From the NCBI RefSeq assembly GCF_020831405.1, contig NZ_JAJHPU010000023.1, forward strand, positions 1 through 59,763: a stretch of 59,763 nt of DNA. Direction: 5' to 3'. This DNA is from Pseudomonas oryzagri. GTDB taxonomy: Bacteria > Pseudomonadota > Gammaproteobacteria > Pseudomonadales > Pseudomonadaceae. This document shows positions 1-7,994 of the stretch, in pieces. The notes under the pieces were generated by a model. That model made no database searches. It saw nothing but the letters and a program-made list of their open reading frames with translations, and was not told the origin of the DNA. Positions within the stretch are counted from its first letter, which is position 1. The number at the start of each line of letters is the position of its first letter. The position numbers and the translations under genes are program-made.

Positions 1-24
1 TAGGTCATCGTCAAGCACCTATAC

Positions 25-66
25 CGAACCCCCGATCAGCTCGCGCTGGTCGGGGGTTCGTCTTTT
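25..66 (+). terminator. Rho-independent terminator of a gene upstream of the window
   Basis: A perfect 11-bp stem (CGAACCCCCGA paired with TCGGGGGTTCG, 25-35 and 50-60) is followed directly by TCTTTT. No gene in the window precedes it, so it probably ends a transcript entering from the left. Confidence 0.75.
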
Positions 67-218
67 ACGTCCGGAAATTTTCACAGCCTGGGCTGGAGCG
101 AAAGCGGCCTGCTGTATCGGCTGGCCGGACAGCTAGAGCAGGAGAGGCCGTGGCAGGGGGCGAGCGGGAAGCGTGGGCAGCAAGGGCTGCGCCCCCAAGC
201 ACTTCGTGCAGCGATTGG

Positions 219-542
219 TCAGGCGGCACTCACCGCCTGGACTCGGATATCCACGCCCAGTTTGGCGCGGATGACGGCAAAGATGGCGGCCAGATTGTCC
301 ATGCTGGGGTTGCCGCTGGCAGAGAGCATGCGGTGCAGGCTCTTGCTGGGCTTGGCGGTCTCCCGGGCCAGCGCCTCGAAACCCACGGTCGCATTGACCA
401 GATCGCGGAGAATCACGCGAGCGGCTTCCGGCTCGCCATTCAGGAACAGGGTGGCCGCCTCGTCCAGCAGCGCTTGGGCGAAGGCGGGATCGCGCTGGGC
501 GCGCTCTGCCACGGTTTTCTTGAAGCTGCGGGTGAGTGCCAT
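219..542 (-). CDS. HigA-type antitoxin, putative addiction-module antidote
   Basis: This 107-aa protein resembles the small DNA-binding antidote proteins that accompany HigB/RelE-like killers (HI1420-like family). The second half reads as a helix-turn-helix: TAKPSKSLHRMLSASGNPSM followed by a recognition-helix-like stretch, typical of Xre/Cro-type antitoxins. It should bind its own operator and neutralise the partner toxin. It lies 6 bp downstream of the toxin reading frame, so both would be one transcript in toxin-antitoxin order, typical of higBA. The partner toxin carries a premature stop, so the antitoxin may now be an orphan. The family assignment is from memory of the motif pattern, not a search. 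Confidence 0.8.
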   Translation of the reverse strand: MALTRSFKKTVAERAQRDPAFAQALLDEAATLFLNGEPEAARVILRDLVNATVGFEALARETAKPSKSLHRMLSASGNPSMDNLAAIFAVIRAKLGVDIRVQAVSAA

Positions 543-548
543 TGCAGA

Positions 549-887
549 TTACCTCGCTCGTTTCGCCGCGCTCTTGCGGCTCCGGTACTCGGCCAGCAGC
601 TCCTTCGCCTGCCTGATGTCGGTCTTCTGGCTGGCCTTGGTACCGCCGCCAAACAGGATGATCAGCCGATTGCCTTCCTGGACCAGATAGATCCGGTAGC
701 CAGGTCCCCAGTCGATGCGGTACTTGCCGAGACCTTCGAACCACTTGATGCTGGATGTATCACCCATCTCCATGCGCACGATGGCCGTCGAAACCTTGGC
801 GGCTGCCTAGGCATCCAGGGACGAAAACCAGCGCTCGAATGGGCTGGAATCATCTGGGCGAAGGTATTCTTCGATGGCGATGGTCAT
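549..887 (-). pseudogene. HigB/Gp49-type toxin gene interrupted by an in-frame TAG
   Basis: Read from the ATG at 887-885 the frame gives a 112-codon gene of the phage-derived Gp49-like/HigB killer family (RelE superfamily), starting MTIAIEEYLRPDDSSPFERW and continuing after the stop with KWFEGLGKYRIDWGPGYRIY. Codon 27 (809-807) is TAG, where a single C-to-T change from CAG (Gln) would explain it. Everything downstream stays in frame, so the lesion is one nonsense codon rather than decay. A shorter product could start at the GTG at 779 or the ATG at 773, but it would lack the N-terminal third. Suppression or a sequencing error cannot be excluded. Confidence 0.8.
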
Positions 888-894
888 GGCTGAA

Positions 895-914
895 TAGTAA
901 CTAATGAGTTACTA
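895..914. promoter_or_regulatory. Inverted-repeat operator of the toxin-antitoxin pair
   Basis: TAGTAACT and AGTTACTA are perfect 8-bp arms around the 4-bp spacer AATG. The repeat lies 7 bp upstream of the toxin ATG in an AT-rich patch. A dyad here is what an autoregulating HigA-type antitoxin would be expected to bind (inference). Confidence 0.6.
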
Positions 915-1075
915 ATAAACAACCGACCGACCCAGGTCTACGGATAGCGCAGCTGATAAGTCGCAGGTGGTCCATACACACCGGAGTGGGCAGGGCGGGG
1001 GCGAATCGGTGCCCTGGCCAGGCCCTGTAGGGGTAGCGGCGATGAGCCATGACATCACGCCACTACCTCCGCCGC

Positions 1076-1516
1076 TCAGTGCCCGGAGTAGTTCTGCAGA
1101 TGGCGACTCATATCCCCCACCAGATCCAACCGATACTCCCGCGCGGTGAAGCACCACTCCCCGTCGATACGCGCGAAGCAGTCGAGGTAGCGGCCGCTGG
1201 CGATGGCCTGCAGCGGCAACTGCTCGGTAGCCTGGAACACCGTGTAGCAGGAGCGCGCGCTGGCCGTGCCGGCGGCTTCGTCGATCTCGACGATGGGGTT
1301 GGAGATCAGGTGGCGGGTGCGTGGGGTGCCGCAGGGATAGAGGACGATGATCCGCTGCCACAGGGCGAGCAGGCCGGCATGGTCGAGCGTGCCGTTGCCG
1401 CCGGCCTGGATGCGGGCGTGGCGGAACAGCGCGGCGGCGTCCTCGAGGTGCCCGGCGTCGATGGCTTCGGCGTAGCGGTAGAGCAGATTGTGGATGGCGC
1501 GCATCGCGTCGTTCAT
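1076..1516 (-). CDS. SnoaL-like / NTF2-fold protein
   Basis: This is a 146-aa protein of the SnoaL_4 (nuclear transport factor 2-like) fold: an N-terminal helix (MNDAMRAIHNLLYRYAEAID), then HLEDAAALFRHA, then beta strands ending RIDGEWCFTAREYRLDLVGD. Members include small dehydratases, isomerases and the beta subunits of ring-hydroxylating oxygenases. The ATG at 1516 is chosen because AGGAAA lies just upstream. A longer reading from 1582 would take its first residues from a repeat element. It is the last gene of a minus-strand group behind the OYE-like flavoprotein, so a role in modifying a steroid ring or side chain is inferred. The specific reaction is unknown. Confidence 0.75.
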   Translation of the reverse strand: MNDAMRAIHNLLYRYAEAIDAGHLEDAAALFRHARIQAGGNGTLDHAGLLALWQRIIVLYPCGTPRTRHLISNPIVEIDEAAGTASARSCYTVFQATEQLPLQAIASGRYLDCFARIDGEWCFTAREYRLDLVGDMSRHLQNYSGH

Positions 1517-1556
1517 CGGCAGGTTTCCTGGGCGGAGCGTGGCGGGCAACCGATTT

Positions 1557-1619
1557 CCTGTAGGGGCGAATTTATTCGCCAAACCCTCCCGGCAAAGCGA
1601 ATGAATTCGCCCCTACAGG
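1557..1619. repeat. REP-like inverted repeat, copy 1
   Basis: Arms CCTGTAGGGGCGAATTTATTC and its near-complement (one mismatch, T for C) flank a short loop. It lies between the SnoaL-like gene and the OYE flavoprotein gene. It belongs to a family with about ten copies in the window. Confidence 0.85.
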
Positions 1620-1681
1620 GGTAATGCGATTTCCGGGGAAGTGAAGTGGACGCTGCGGACGAATCCGCAGCGCCCGTTGGT

Positions 1682-3811
1682 TCACACCGCGCAGCCGGCG
1701 CGCAGGCCCGAGGCCATGGCGCCCTCGATGTAGCCCAGCTCGTTGCAGTCGCCCAGGCGGGTGACGGCGAAGCCGCTGGCTTCCAGGGTGCGCGCCAGGC
1801 TGTCGTCCGGTTCGGCGCCGACGGCGAGCACCACCGAGTCGGCGGCGACCTCGGCGCTCTGGTCGTCGGCGCTGCGGTAGCTGACCTTGTTGCGGCCGAT
1901 CGACTGGACCTCGACGCCGGTGAGCAGCTGCGCCTGGTGCTCCTGCAGGCCGTGCAGCACGCGCCAGCGGCGCACGATGGCCAGCTCGCGGCCAAGGCTC
2001 GGGCCGCTCTCCAGCACGCAGACCTCGCGGCCGCGCTCAACCAGGAACTCGGCCAGCTCCAGGCCGACCAAGCCGCCGCCGACGATCACCACGCGCTTGC
2101 CGAGCGGCATCCACACGTGGGAGAGCTTCTGCATGGCGGAGGTCGAGTCGGTGACGCCGACCAGGCTGCCGGCCTTCATCATCGCCCGCTGGGCCAGCGA
2201 CAGCTTGCGTTTGGCGATTTCCTCGGCGCGGTCGCCGGTGAGCAGGCGGCGCAGCTCGTCGCCGCTCCACACGTGGTCCTGCTCGGCGCCGGGGATCGCC
2301 GGCGCGGCGCGGCGGGCGCCGGTGGCGACCAGCACCGCGTCGGCGCCCAGTTCGCGCAGCAGCTCTGGGGTGGCCTCGCTGTTGTAGCGCACCTCGATCG
2401 GCAGGTTGCGCACCTGCTCCACCAGATGGTCGAGCAGGCGGCCGTTCTCGGCGTAGGCGAGGGCGGCGAAGAACAGCGTGCCGCCGAGGCGGTCGCTGCG
2501 CTCCAGCAGGGTGACGCGGTGGCCGCGCAGCGCGGCGACCCGCGCCGCCTCCATGCCGGCCGGACCGCCGCCGACCACCACCACATGGCGCGGTGTGGCG
2601 GCCGGGGCGATGACCAGCTCGGCTTCGTGGCCGGTGCGCGGGTTGACCGCGCACTTGACCCGCTGGTTGATGAAGATCTGGCTGACGCACACGTAGCAGT
2701 AGATGCACGGGCGGACGTCCTGCGGGCGGCCGGCGATCAGCTTGTTGGGCAGTTCGGGGTCGGCCAGCAGCTTGCGCGCCATGGCGACGAAGTCGAACTG
2801 CCCCTTGGCGATGCCCTGGTCGCCGACCTCGGGCTCGACGCGGCCGACGGCGATCACCGGGATATCGATTTCCTTCCTGATCGCCTCCGCCCACTCCAGG
2901 AAGCCGCCCGGCTGCTGAACCAGCGGCGCCTCGGTGAAGGCCACGCCCTCGGTGACCGCGGCGTAGGCCGACACGCTGACCGCGTCGGCGCCGGCAGCGG
3001 CGGCCATCACCGCCACGGTCTTGGCGTCCTCCAGGCTGATGCCGCCGGGGGTGCGCAGTTCGTAGGCGTCCAGGCGCAGCCACACCGGGAAGTCCTTGCC
3101 GACCCGCGCGCGCACCGCGGCGAGCACCTCCATGAGCAGGCGCGCGCGGTTCTCCAGCGGGCCGCCGTACTCGTCGTCGCGCTTGTTGAAGTAGGCGGAG
3201 AGGAAGCCGGCGATGATGTAGTTGTGCGCGGCGTGGATCTCCACGCCGTCGAAGCCGGCGCGCTGGGCGCGCTCGGCGGCGGCGGCGAACCACTCGACCA
3301 TCTGCGCGATGTCTGCCCAGTCCATCACGCGGATCGCGGCGCCGCCCTCGCGGCGCTTGCTGGAGCTGACGAAGGTGCCCAGCTCCTCGCGGGTCAGCGC
3401 CGCCATCATGTTGGTGTTGAGCGCCGGAGGAATCGACGGCACCCAGATCGGCCGGCCCTCGGCCATGTCGCGCACGGCGACCTTGCCGGCGTGCTGCAGC
3501 TGCATGGCGATCTTCGCGCCGTGCTTGTGCACCCGGCTGGCCAGCGCGGACAGGCCGGGCAGGAAGTCATCGGAGGACACGCCGACCTGGTAGGGCTCGG
3601 CGGTGCCGTGCGGATAGGCGATGGAGCACACGCCCATGATCAACAGGCCCGCGCCACCCGCGGCACGCGCCTCGTAGTAGGCCTGGATGCGTTCGCCGCA
3701 GTGGCCGTCGGCCTCGGCGAAGTTGGAGCCCATCGGCGCCATGACGATGCGGTTGCGCAGTTCGAGCGTGCCGATGCGCCCCGGAGCGAGGAGGTGGTTG
3801 AAGCTGGTCAT
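1682..3811 (-). CDS. OYE-family FMN/FAD/4Fe-4S oxidoreductase (2,4-dienoyl-CoA reductase / BaiCD-BaiH-like)
   Basis: This 709-aa protein has an N-terminal TIM barrel binding FMN (LELRNRIVMAPMGSNFAE; HAAHNYIIAGFLSAYFNKRDD followed by YGG), then an Fe-S motif CIYCYVC...C, then an FAD/NAD(P) domain with VVVGGGPAGMEAARVAALRG and a second dinucleotide motif VIVGGGLVGLELAEFL. The length and order match 2,4-dienoyl-CoA reductase, trimethylamine dehydrogenase and the clostridial bile-acid enzymes BaiCD/BaiH. It likely reduces or oxidises an enone or dienone in a steroid or a CoA thioester. The Cys spacing is Cx2Cx2Cx11C, close to trimethylamine dehydrogenase. It is separated by a repeat from the hydrolase upstream. 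Family confidence is high; the substrate is inferred from context. Confidence 0.9.
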   Translation of the reverse strand: MTSFNHLLAPGRIGTLELRNRIVMAPMGSNFAEADGHCGERIQAYYEARAAGGAGLLIMGVCSIAYPHGTAEPYQVGVSSDDFLPGLSALASRVHKHGAKIAMQLQHAGKVAVRDMAEGRPIWVPSIPPALNTNMMAALTREELGTFVSSSKRREGGAAIRVMDWADIAQMVEWFAAAAERAQRAGFDGVEIHAAHNYIIAGFLSAYFNKRDDEYGGPLENRARLLMEVLAAVRARVGKDFPVWLRLDAYELRTPGGISLEDAKTVAVMAAAAGADAVSVSAYAAVTEGVAFTEAPLVQQPGGFLEWAEAIRKEIDIPVIAVGRVEPEVGDQGIAKGQFDFVAMARKLLADPELPNKLIAGRPQDVRPCIYCYVCVSQIFINQRVKCAVNPRTGHEAELVIAPAATPRHVVVVGGGPAGMEAARVAALRGHRVTLLERSDRLGGTLFFAALAYAENGRLLDHLVEQVRNLPIEVRYNSEATPELLRELGADAVLVATGARRAAPAIPGAEQDHVWSGDELRRLLTGDRAEEIAKRKLSLAQRAMMKAGSLVGVTDSTSAMQKLSHVWMPLGKRVVIVGGGLVGLELAEFLVERGREVCVLESGPSLGRELAIVRRWRVLHGLQEHQAQLLTGVEVQSIGRNKVSYRSADDQSAEVAADSVVLAVGAEPDDSLARTLEASGFAVTRLGDCNELGYIEGAMASGLRAGCAV

Positions 3812-3934
3812 GAAGGATCTTCCCTTGCTGGCGGATTGCCGCAGCGCGGCAACCCGCTGATTGTTCGAGCTTCGCCGAGGAGTCAGGGTAATTGCACGAA
3901 GCCGAAAAGGCTCGACATGAGCTGACTGCCGCCT

Positions 3935-4025
3935 GCAGGAGCGGATTCATCCGACCGCCCCGAGGTGCGGCAGCTCGGCGGCTTGCCGCGCCACGGGCGC
4001 GGTTGGCGAATGAATTCGCCCCTAC
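3935..4025. repeat. REP-like inverted repeat, copy 2 (degenerate left arm)
   Basis: The right arm GGCGAATGAATTCGCCCCTA (4005-4024) is intact. The left arm (GGAGCGGATTCATCCGACC) has drifted. It lies between the OYE-like gene and the hydrolase gene. Confidence 0.7.
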
Positions 4026-4029
4026 GGTT

Positions 4030-4866
4030 TCATGCACTTGCTTCGCCGAGGAAGTCCAGGCAGCTGCGGTTGAACAGCTCGGTGTGCTCGACCTGCACCC
4101 AGTGGCCGCAGCGGTTGAGCAGCAGGCAGCGCGCGTGCGGGGCGTTGTCGAGCAGCTTGAGCGCGCCGCCGACCGGGTTGAAGCGGTCGACGGTGCCCCA
4201 GAAGGCCAGCACCGGGCAGGTCAGCTCGCCGAGGCGCTCGGTCATGTTGGCCACGCGCATGCCGGCGAACAGGCTGCGCGGCTGGGTGGCGGCCACCGCG
4301 GCGCGCTCGGCGAGCAGGGTGTCGTCGAGCAGCGCCGGGTCGAACAACTGCAGGGTCATCACCTGGCGCATCTCCTCGATGCCCATCGGACCTCTGCCAT
4401 AGACCTCGACCATGCGCTGGATGCCCTCCATCTGGAAATAGGTCTCGCGCTCCTCGAGGCCGCCCGGAGCCATCAGGATCAGTTTTTCCACGGTCTGCGG
4501 ATGGGCCAGCGCCTGGCCGAGGGCGATGGCGCCGCCCAGCGAGTTGCCGACCAGGGTGCAGCGCTCGATGCCGACGACGGCAAGGAAGGCGTTCAGCGCG
4601 GCGACGAAGAAGTCCAGGCAGTACTCGGTGTCCTCGGGCTTGTCCGAGCGGCCGAAGCCGGGCAGGTCGAGGACGATGTTGCGGTAGCCGGCGGCGGCGA
4701 ATACCGGGTAGTTGGTCTTGAAGTTGCTGAAGCCGCTGGCCCCCGGGCCGCTGCCGTGCAGCCAGAGCACCACCGGGCCCTGGCCCTCGTCGAGGTAGTG
4801 CAGGCGCAGGCCGTCGGGCAGGGTGGCGAAGTGGCCGAGGGGCAGCGGAAGGTCTTGTGCGGACAT
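4030..4866 (-). CDS. hsaD: Meta-cleavage product hydrolase, HsaD/TesD-like
   Basis: This 278-aa alpha/beta hydrolase belongs to the C-C bond hydrolase (BphD/HsaD/TesD) family. The oxyanion motif HGSGPGASGFSNF is at residues 37-49, the nucleophile elbow GNSLGG puts Ser at 109, Asp227 lies in GTVDRFNP and His255 in CGHWVQVEH, so the catalytic triad is complete. In steroid degraders this enzyme splits the ring-A meta-cleavage product (DSHA) into HIP (the C/D-ring acid) and a C5 hydroxydienoate. It starts 13 bp after the MFS gene, so the two are probably cotranscribed. The matching extradiol dioxygenase (HsaC-like) lies far away at 32741. BphD-type aromatic hydrolases are the alternative, made less likely by the neighbours. 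Confidence 0.85.
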   Translation of the reverse strand: MSAQDLPLPLGHFATLPDGLRLHYLDEGQGPVVLWLHGSGPGASGFSNFKTNYPVFAAAGYRNIVLDLPGFGRSDKPEDTEYCLDFFVAALNAFLAVVGIERCTLVGNSLGGAIALGQALAHPQTVEKLILMAPGGLEERETYFQMEGIQRMVEVYGRGPMGIEEMRQVMTLQLFDPALLDDTLLAERAAVAATQPRSLFAGMRVANMTERLGELTCPVLAFWGTVDRFNPVGGALKLLDNAPHARCLLLNRCGHWVQVEHTELFNRSCLDFLGEASA

Positions 4867-4879
4867 GGCGATCTCCTGA

Positions 4880-6214
4880 TCAGGCGGTAGCGGTGGTGGC
4901 GCCGGGGGCGGCCCTGGAAGGCGACGGCTGGCCGAGCAACTGGCGGCGGTAGCGCGGCAGGGCCAGGACGAGGAACAGCGCGGCCAGCACCAGCAGCGAC
5001 ATCGAGGCGGCCAGCGAGTAGCGCAACGCCTCGCTGCCGGCGATGGGGGTGAAGTAGTCGCTGAGCATGCCGGTGACCAGCGGGCCGAGGCCGACGCCGA
5101 GCAGGCTCATGCCCATGACGAAGATCGAGGTGGCCTGGGCCAGGCGGTTGGCCGGGAACAGGTGGCTGATCGCGCCCAGGCAGGGGGTCGCCCACCAAGT
5201 GCCGAAGAAGCCGAACGGGATGTAGAACAGGAAGGCGGTCGGCACGCCGATGCCGAAGGCGGAGAAGGCGACGCCAGCCGGCCAGAGGAAGTAGGCGAGG
5301 CCGAAGGGAATGCTGATCAGGGTGCCGAGCAGGGGCACGCCGATCTGCCAGCCGCAATCGCGGCGCGCCATGCGGTCGGTGACCCAGCCGCAGGCCAGGG
5401 TGCCGATGGCCGAGCAGCTGCCGCCGACCACGCCGACCAGCAGGCCGGCCTCCTTGAGCGACAGGCCGTGGGAACGGATCAGGTAGCTCGGGCTCCAGGT
5501 GCCGATGGCGTAGCCGGCGACGGCGGCGGCCGAACCGGTCAGCACGATCCACATGAAGCCCGGGGTTTGCAGCAGCAGGCCGAGGGTCTGCAGCCAGCTC
5601 TCCTGGGTGCGGCCGGCGCCGGCCGGGGCGAGCGGGCGCGGCGCGCGCACCGTGGCCCACAGTAGCAGGGCGAGCAGGATGCCCGGGGCGCCGAGGACCA
5701 GGAACGCGGCGCGCCAGCCGTGGTGCTGGGCGATCCAGCCGCCGAGACCCAGACCGAACACCGCGCCCAGGCTGGAGCCGAGCATCAGCACCGAGATCGC
5801 GCTGGAGCGGCGTCGCGGCGGGTAGAGGTCGGAGACCATCGCCACCGAGGGCGCGGTGCCGCCGGCCTCGCCGATGGCCACGCCGATGCGCGCCAGCAAG
5901 AGGAACAGGAAGCTGCCGGCCAGGCCGCAGAGCATGGTCATCACGCTCCAGGCGAGGCAGGCCATGACGATCACCGGCTTGCGCCCGATGCGGTCGGACA
6001 GCCGGCCGAGCGGGAAGCCGAACAGGGTGAAGAACAGCGCGAAGGTCAGCCCGGAGAGCAGGCCGATCTGGGTGTCGGAGATGGCGAACTCGGCCTTCAC
6101 CGGCTCGATAAGGATCGCCATCAGCTGCCGGTCGATGTAGTTGAACACGTAGATGACGGTCAGTACCGCCAGGGCGTAGTGGCTACGCCAGGTGACGCAC
6201 GCAGGTGGGTTCAC
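4880..6214 (-). CDS. MFS transporter
   Basis: This ~444-aa major facilitator has about 12 hydrophobic segments. It opens TWRSHYALAVLTVIYVFNYI, DRQLMAILIEPVKAEF is the TM1-TM2 region, and FGFPLGRLSDRIGRKPVIV is the cytoplasmic loop 2-3 signature. The GTG at 6214 is chosen because AAGAGGATC precedes it; codons further upstream look non-coding. It is likely an importer of a steroid or bile acid, paralleling BaiG in the clostridial bai operon (inference). It is first in a minus-strand operon with the HsaD-like hydrolase and shares its promoter region with the SDR at 6394. Confidence 0.85.
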   Translation of the reverse strand: MNPPACVTWRSHYALAVLTVIYVFNYIDRQLMAILIEPVKAEFAISDTQIGLLSGLTFALFFTLFGFPLGRLSDRIGRKPVIVMACLAWSVMTMLCGLAGSFLFLLLARIGVAIGEAGGTAPSVAMVSDLYPPRRRSSAISVLMLGSSLGAVFGLGLGGWIAQHHGWRAAFLVLGAPGILLALLLWATVRAPRPLAPAGAGRTQESWLQTLGLLLQTPGFMWIVLTGSAAAVAGYAIGTWSPSYLIRSHGLSLKEAGLLVGVVGGSCSAIGTLACGWVTDRMARRDCGWQIGVPLLGTLISIPFGLAYFLWPAGVAFSAFGIGVPTAFLFYIPFGFFGTWWATPCLGAISHLFPANRLAQATSIFVMGMSLLGVGLGPLVTGMLSDYFTPIAGSEALRYSLAASMSLLVLAALFLVLALPRYRRQLLGQPSPSRAAPGATTATA

Positions 6215-6278
6215 GGCCAGATCCTCTTGGTGTTCTTCTGCAAAAGTTGAGTGGCAGGCTCCGCTTTGCACCCTACAA

Positions 6279-6306
6279 GGGGCATCGTCAAATTGGACGA
6301 TGCCCC
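6279..6306. promoter_or_regulatory. Perfect dyad in the divergent promoter, site 1 of the ATCGTC-N6-GACGAT family
   Basis: GGGGCATCGTC and GACGATGCCCC form perfect 11-bp arms around AAATTG. The inner 18 bp (6284-6301) match the motif found upstream of seven other steroid genes. It lies 69 bp from the MFS start and 92 bp from the SDR start, so one regulator could control both directions. A -10-like AATCAT lies about 21 bp beyond it on the plus strand. Confidence 0.75.
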
Positions 6307-6393
6307 CCTGCCGCCCGCCGCCAATCATGAGTCCCGTGGTCGCTGCGGGACTTTCCCCGCTGCGATGGAACATTCGCTTGCGGGAGAACGCAC

Positions 6394-7131
6394 ATGAAGC
6401 TGGTGAACAAGGTGGCTTTCGTCACCGGAGCGGGGCAGGGCATGGGGCGGGCGATGGTGCGCCGCTTCGCCGCGGAGGGCGCCATGGTGGTGGCGGCGGA
6501 CATCAACCTGGACGCCGCGCGCGAGACCATCGAAGGGCTGGCCGGCGGCAACGCCCTGGCGCTGGCCTGCAACGTCGCCGACAGCGCCTCGGTGGCGGCC
6601 GCCATGGCTGCCGTGGTCGAGCGCTTCGGCCGTCTCGACGTGCTGGTCAACAACGCCGGCATCGGCTCGGTCGACGCCTTCCTCGACACCCCCGACGAGA
6701 ACTGGCTGCGCGTCATCGGCGTCAACCTCACCGGCGTGTTCCTGTGCAGCCGCGAGGCCGCGCGCCTGATGCACCAGCGCGGCGAGGGCGGGGTGATCGT
6801 CAACCTGTCGAGCACCGCCGCCATTTCCGGCGAGGGGCCGAGCCACTACTGCGCCGCCAAGGCCGGCGTGATGGGCCTGACCCGCAGCCTGGCCCGCGAA
6901 CTGGCCGCCAGCCAGATCCGCGTCAACACCATCGTTCCCGGCCCGACCAACACCCCGATGATGGCCGGCATTCCCGACGACTGGATGCAGAGCATGGTCA
7001 AGGCCATCCCGCTCGGCCGCATGTGCGAGCCGGACGAGATCGCACGCGTCGCGGCCTTCCTGGCCAGCGACGACGCCAGCTTCATCACCGGCCAGAACAT
7101 CGCCGTCAACGGCGGCATGGCCTTCATCTGA
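6394..7131 (+). CDS. Short-chain dehydrogenase/reductase (hydroxysteroid dehydrogenase-like)
   Basis: This 245-aa classical SDR has the cofactor motif TGAGQGMG at 11-18, NNAG at 86-89, catalytic Ser about 140, and Tyr152-x3-Lys156 in HYCAAK. The C-terminal GQNIAVNGGMAF is standard for the family. SDRs in this context oxidise or reduce steroid hydroxyl or keto groups, and the FabG/BaiA/7-alpha-HSD group is closest in pattern. It is first of a plus-strand operon (SDR, SDR, SnoaL, OYE, CoA ligase, MBL) with a 13-bp gap to the next gene. Which hydroxyl it acts on cannot be told from the sequence. Confidence 0.85.
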   Translation: MKLVNKVAFVTGAGQGMGRAMVRRFAAEGAMVVAADINLDAARETIEGLAGGNALALACNVADSASVAAAMAAVVERFGRLDVLVNNAGIGSVDAFLDTPDENWLRVIGVNLTGVFLCSREAARLMHQRGEGGVIVNLSSTAAISGEGPSHYCAAKAGVMGLTRSLARELAASQIRVNTIVPGPTNTPMMAGIPDDWMQSMVKAIPLGRMCEPDEIARVAAFLASDDASFITGQNIAVNGGMAFI

Positions 7132-7144
7132 GGAGGGGAGAACG

Positions 7145-7918
7145 ATGACAGCACGTCTTGCAGGCAAGGTCGCCTTCATCACCGGCGGCAGCTCGGGCAT
7201 CGGTGAGGCCACCGCCCACCGCTTCGCCGAGGAAGGCGCCACCGTGATCATCTGCGGCCGCCGCGCCGAGCCGCTGGAAACGGTGGTCGCCGCCATCCGC
7301 GCCAAGGGCGGCAACGCCGAATGCGTGGTCGCCGACGTCAGCGACGAGCACAGCTTCGTCGCCGCCATCGAGACGGCCGCCCAGCGCCACGGCCGCCTGG
7401 ACATCATGGTCAACAACGCCATGGCCTACAGCTGGGGCGCCATCACCGAGACCGACACCCCGACCTGGCACGGCAACTTCTCCACCACCGTGGACGGCAC
7501 CTTCTGGGGCACCCGCACCGCGATGCGCCTGATGCAGCAGCAGGGCGGCGGTTCGATCGTCAACCTGGCGTCGATCTGCGGCCTGTTCGGCACCGCCTGG
7601 ATGGCCGGCTACTCGGCGGCCAAGGCCGCGGTGATCAACTTCAGCCGCGCTGCCGCCTCCGAAGGCGCGGCGGCCAAGGTCCGCTGCAACGTGGTGATCC
7701 CCGGCGTGGTCGCCACCCCGGCTACCGCCGGCATGCTGGCCGACGACAAGGGCCGCGCCAACACCGAGAAGCTGATCCCGATGCGCCGCGTCGGCGAGCC
7801 GGTGGAGCTGGCCAACGCCATCCTGTTCCTCGCTTCCGACGAAGCCTCCTACGTCACCGGCGCCAGCCTGACGGTGGACGGCGGGCGCAGTTCGGACCTC
7901 TACACCGTACTCGAATAA
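7145..7918 (+). CDS. Short-chain dehydrogenase/reductase
   Basis: This 257-aa classical SDR has TGGSSGIG at 13-20, Ser143, Tyr156 and Lys160 (GYSAAK). The usual NNAG is NNAM, a mild variation. GASLTVDGGRSSD closes the Rossmann domain. It starts 13 bp after the preceding SDR with GAGGGGAG as ribosome-binding site, so both are in one operon. Two adjacent SDRs suggest successive or stereo-distinct hydroxysteroid oxidations before the SnoaL-type step (inference). Confidence 0.85.
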   Translation: MTARLAGKVAFITGGSSGIGEATAHRFAEEGATVIICGRRAEPLETVVAAIRAKGGNAECVVADVSDEHSFVAAIETAAQRHGRLDIMVNNAMAYSWGAITETDTPTWHGNFSTTVDGTFWGTRTAMRLMQQQGGGSIVNLASICGLFGTAWMAGYSAAKAAVINFSRAAASEGAAAKVRCNVVIPGVVATPATAGMLADDKGRANTEKLIPMRRVGEPVELANAILFLASDEASYVTGASLTVDGGRSSDLYTVLE

Positions 7919-7994
7919 CGCCGTGCGTCATCTCCCCGCGCGCGGCGCCAGCGCCCGCGCGGGGCCGAATCCCCCCGTAGCAAGGGCAATCCCA

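Noticed and set aside
1-3. TAG at the window start as the stop of an upstream gene
   Set aside because: No coding sequence is visible to support it.
1517-1582. Longer N-terminus for the SnoaL-like protein
   Set aside because: The extra residues are translated from a REP-like repeat, and a ribosome-binding site favours the ATG at 1516.
1646-3925. A 759-codon plus-strand frame opposite the OYE-like flavoprotein
   Set aside because: It is a mirror of a real gene in GC-rich DNA. There is no ribosome-binding site or family.
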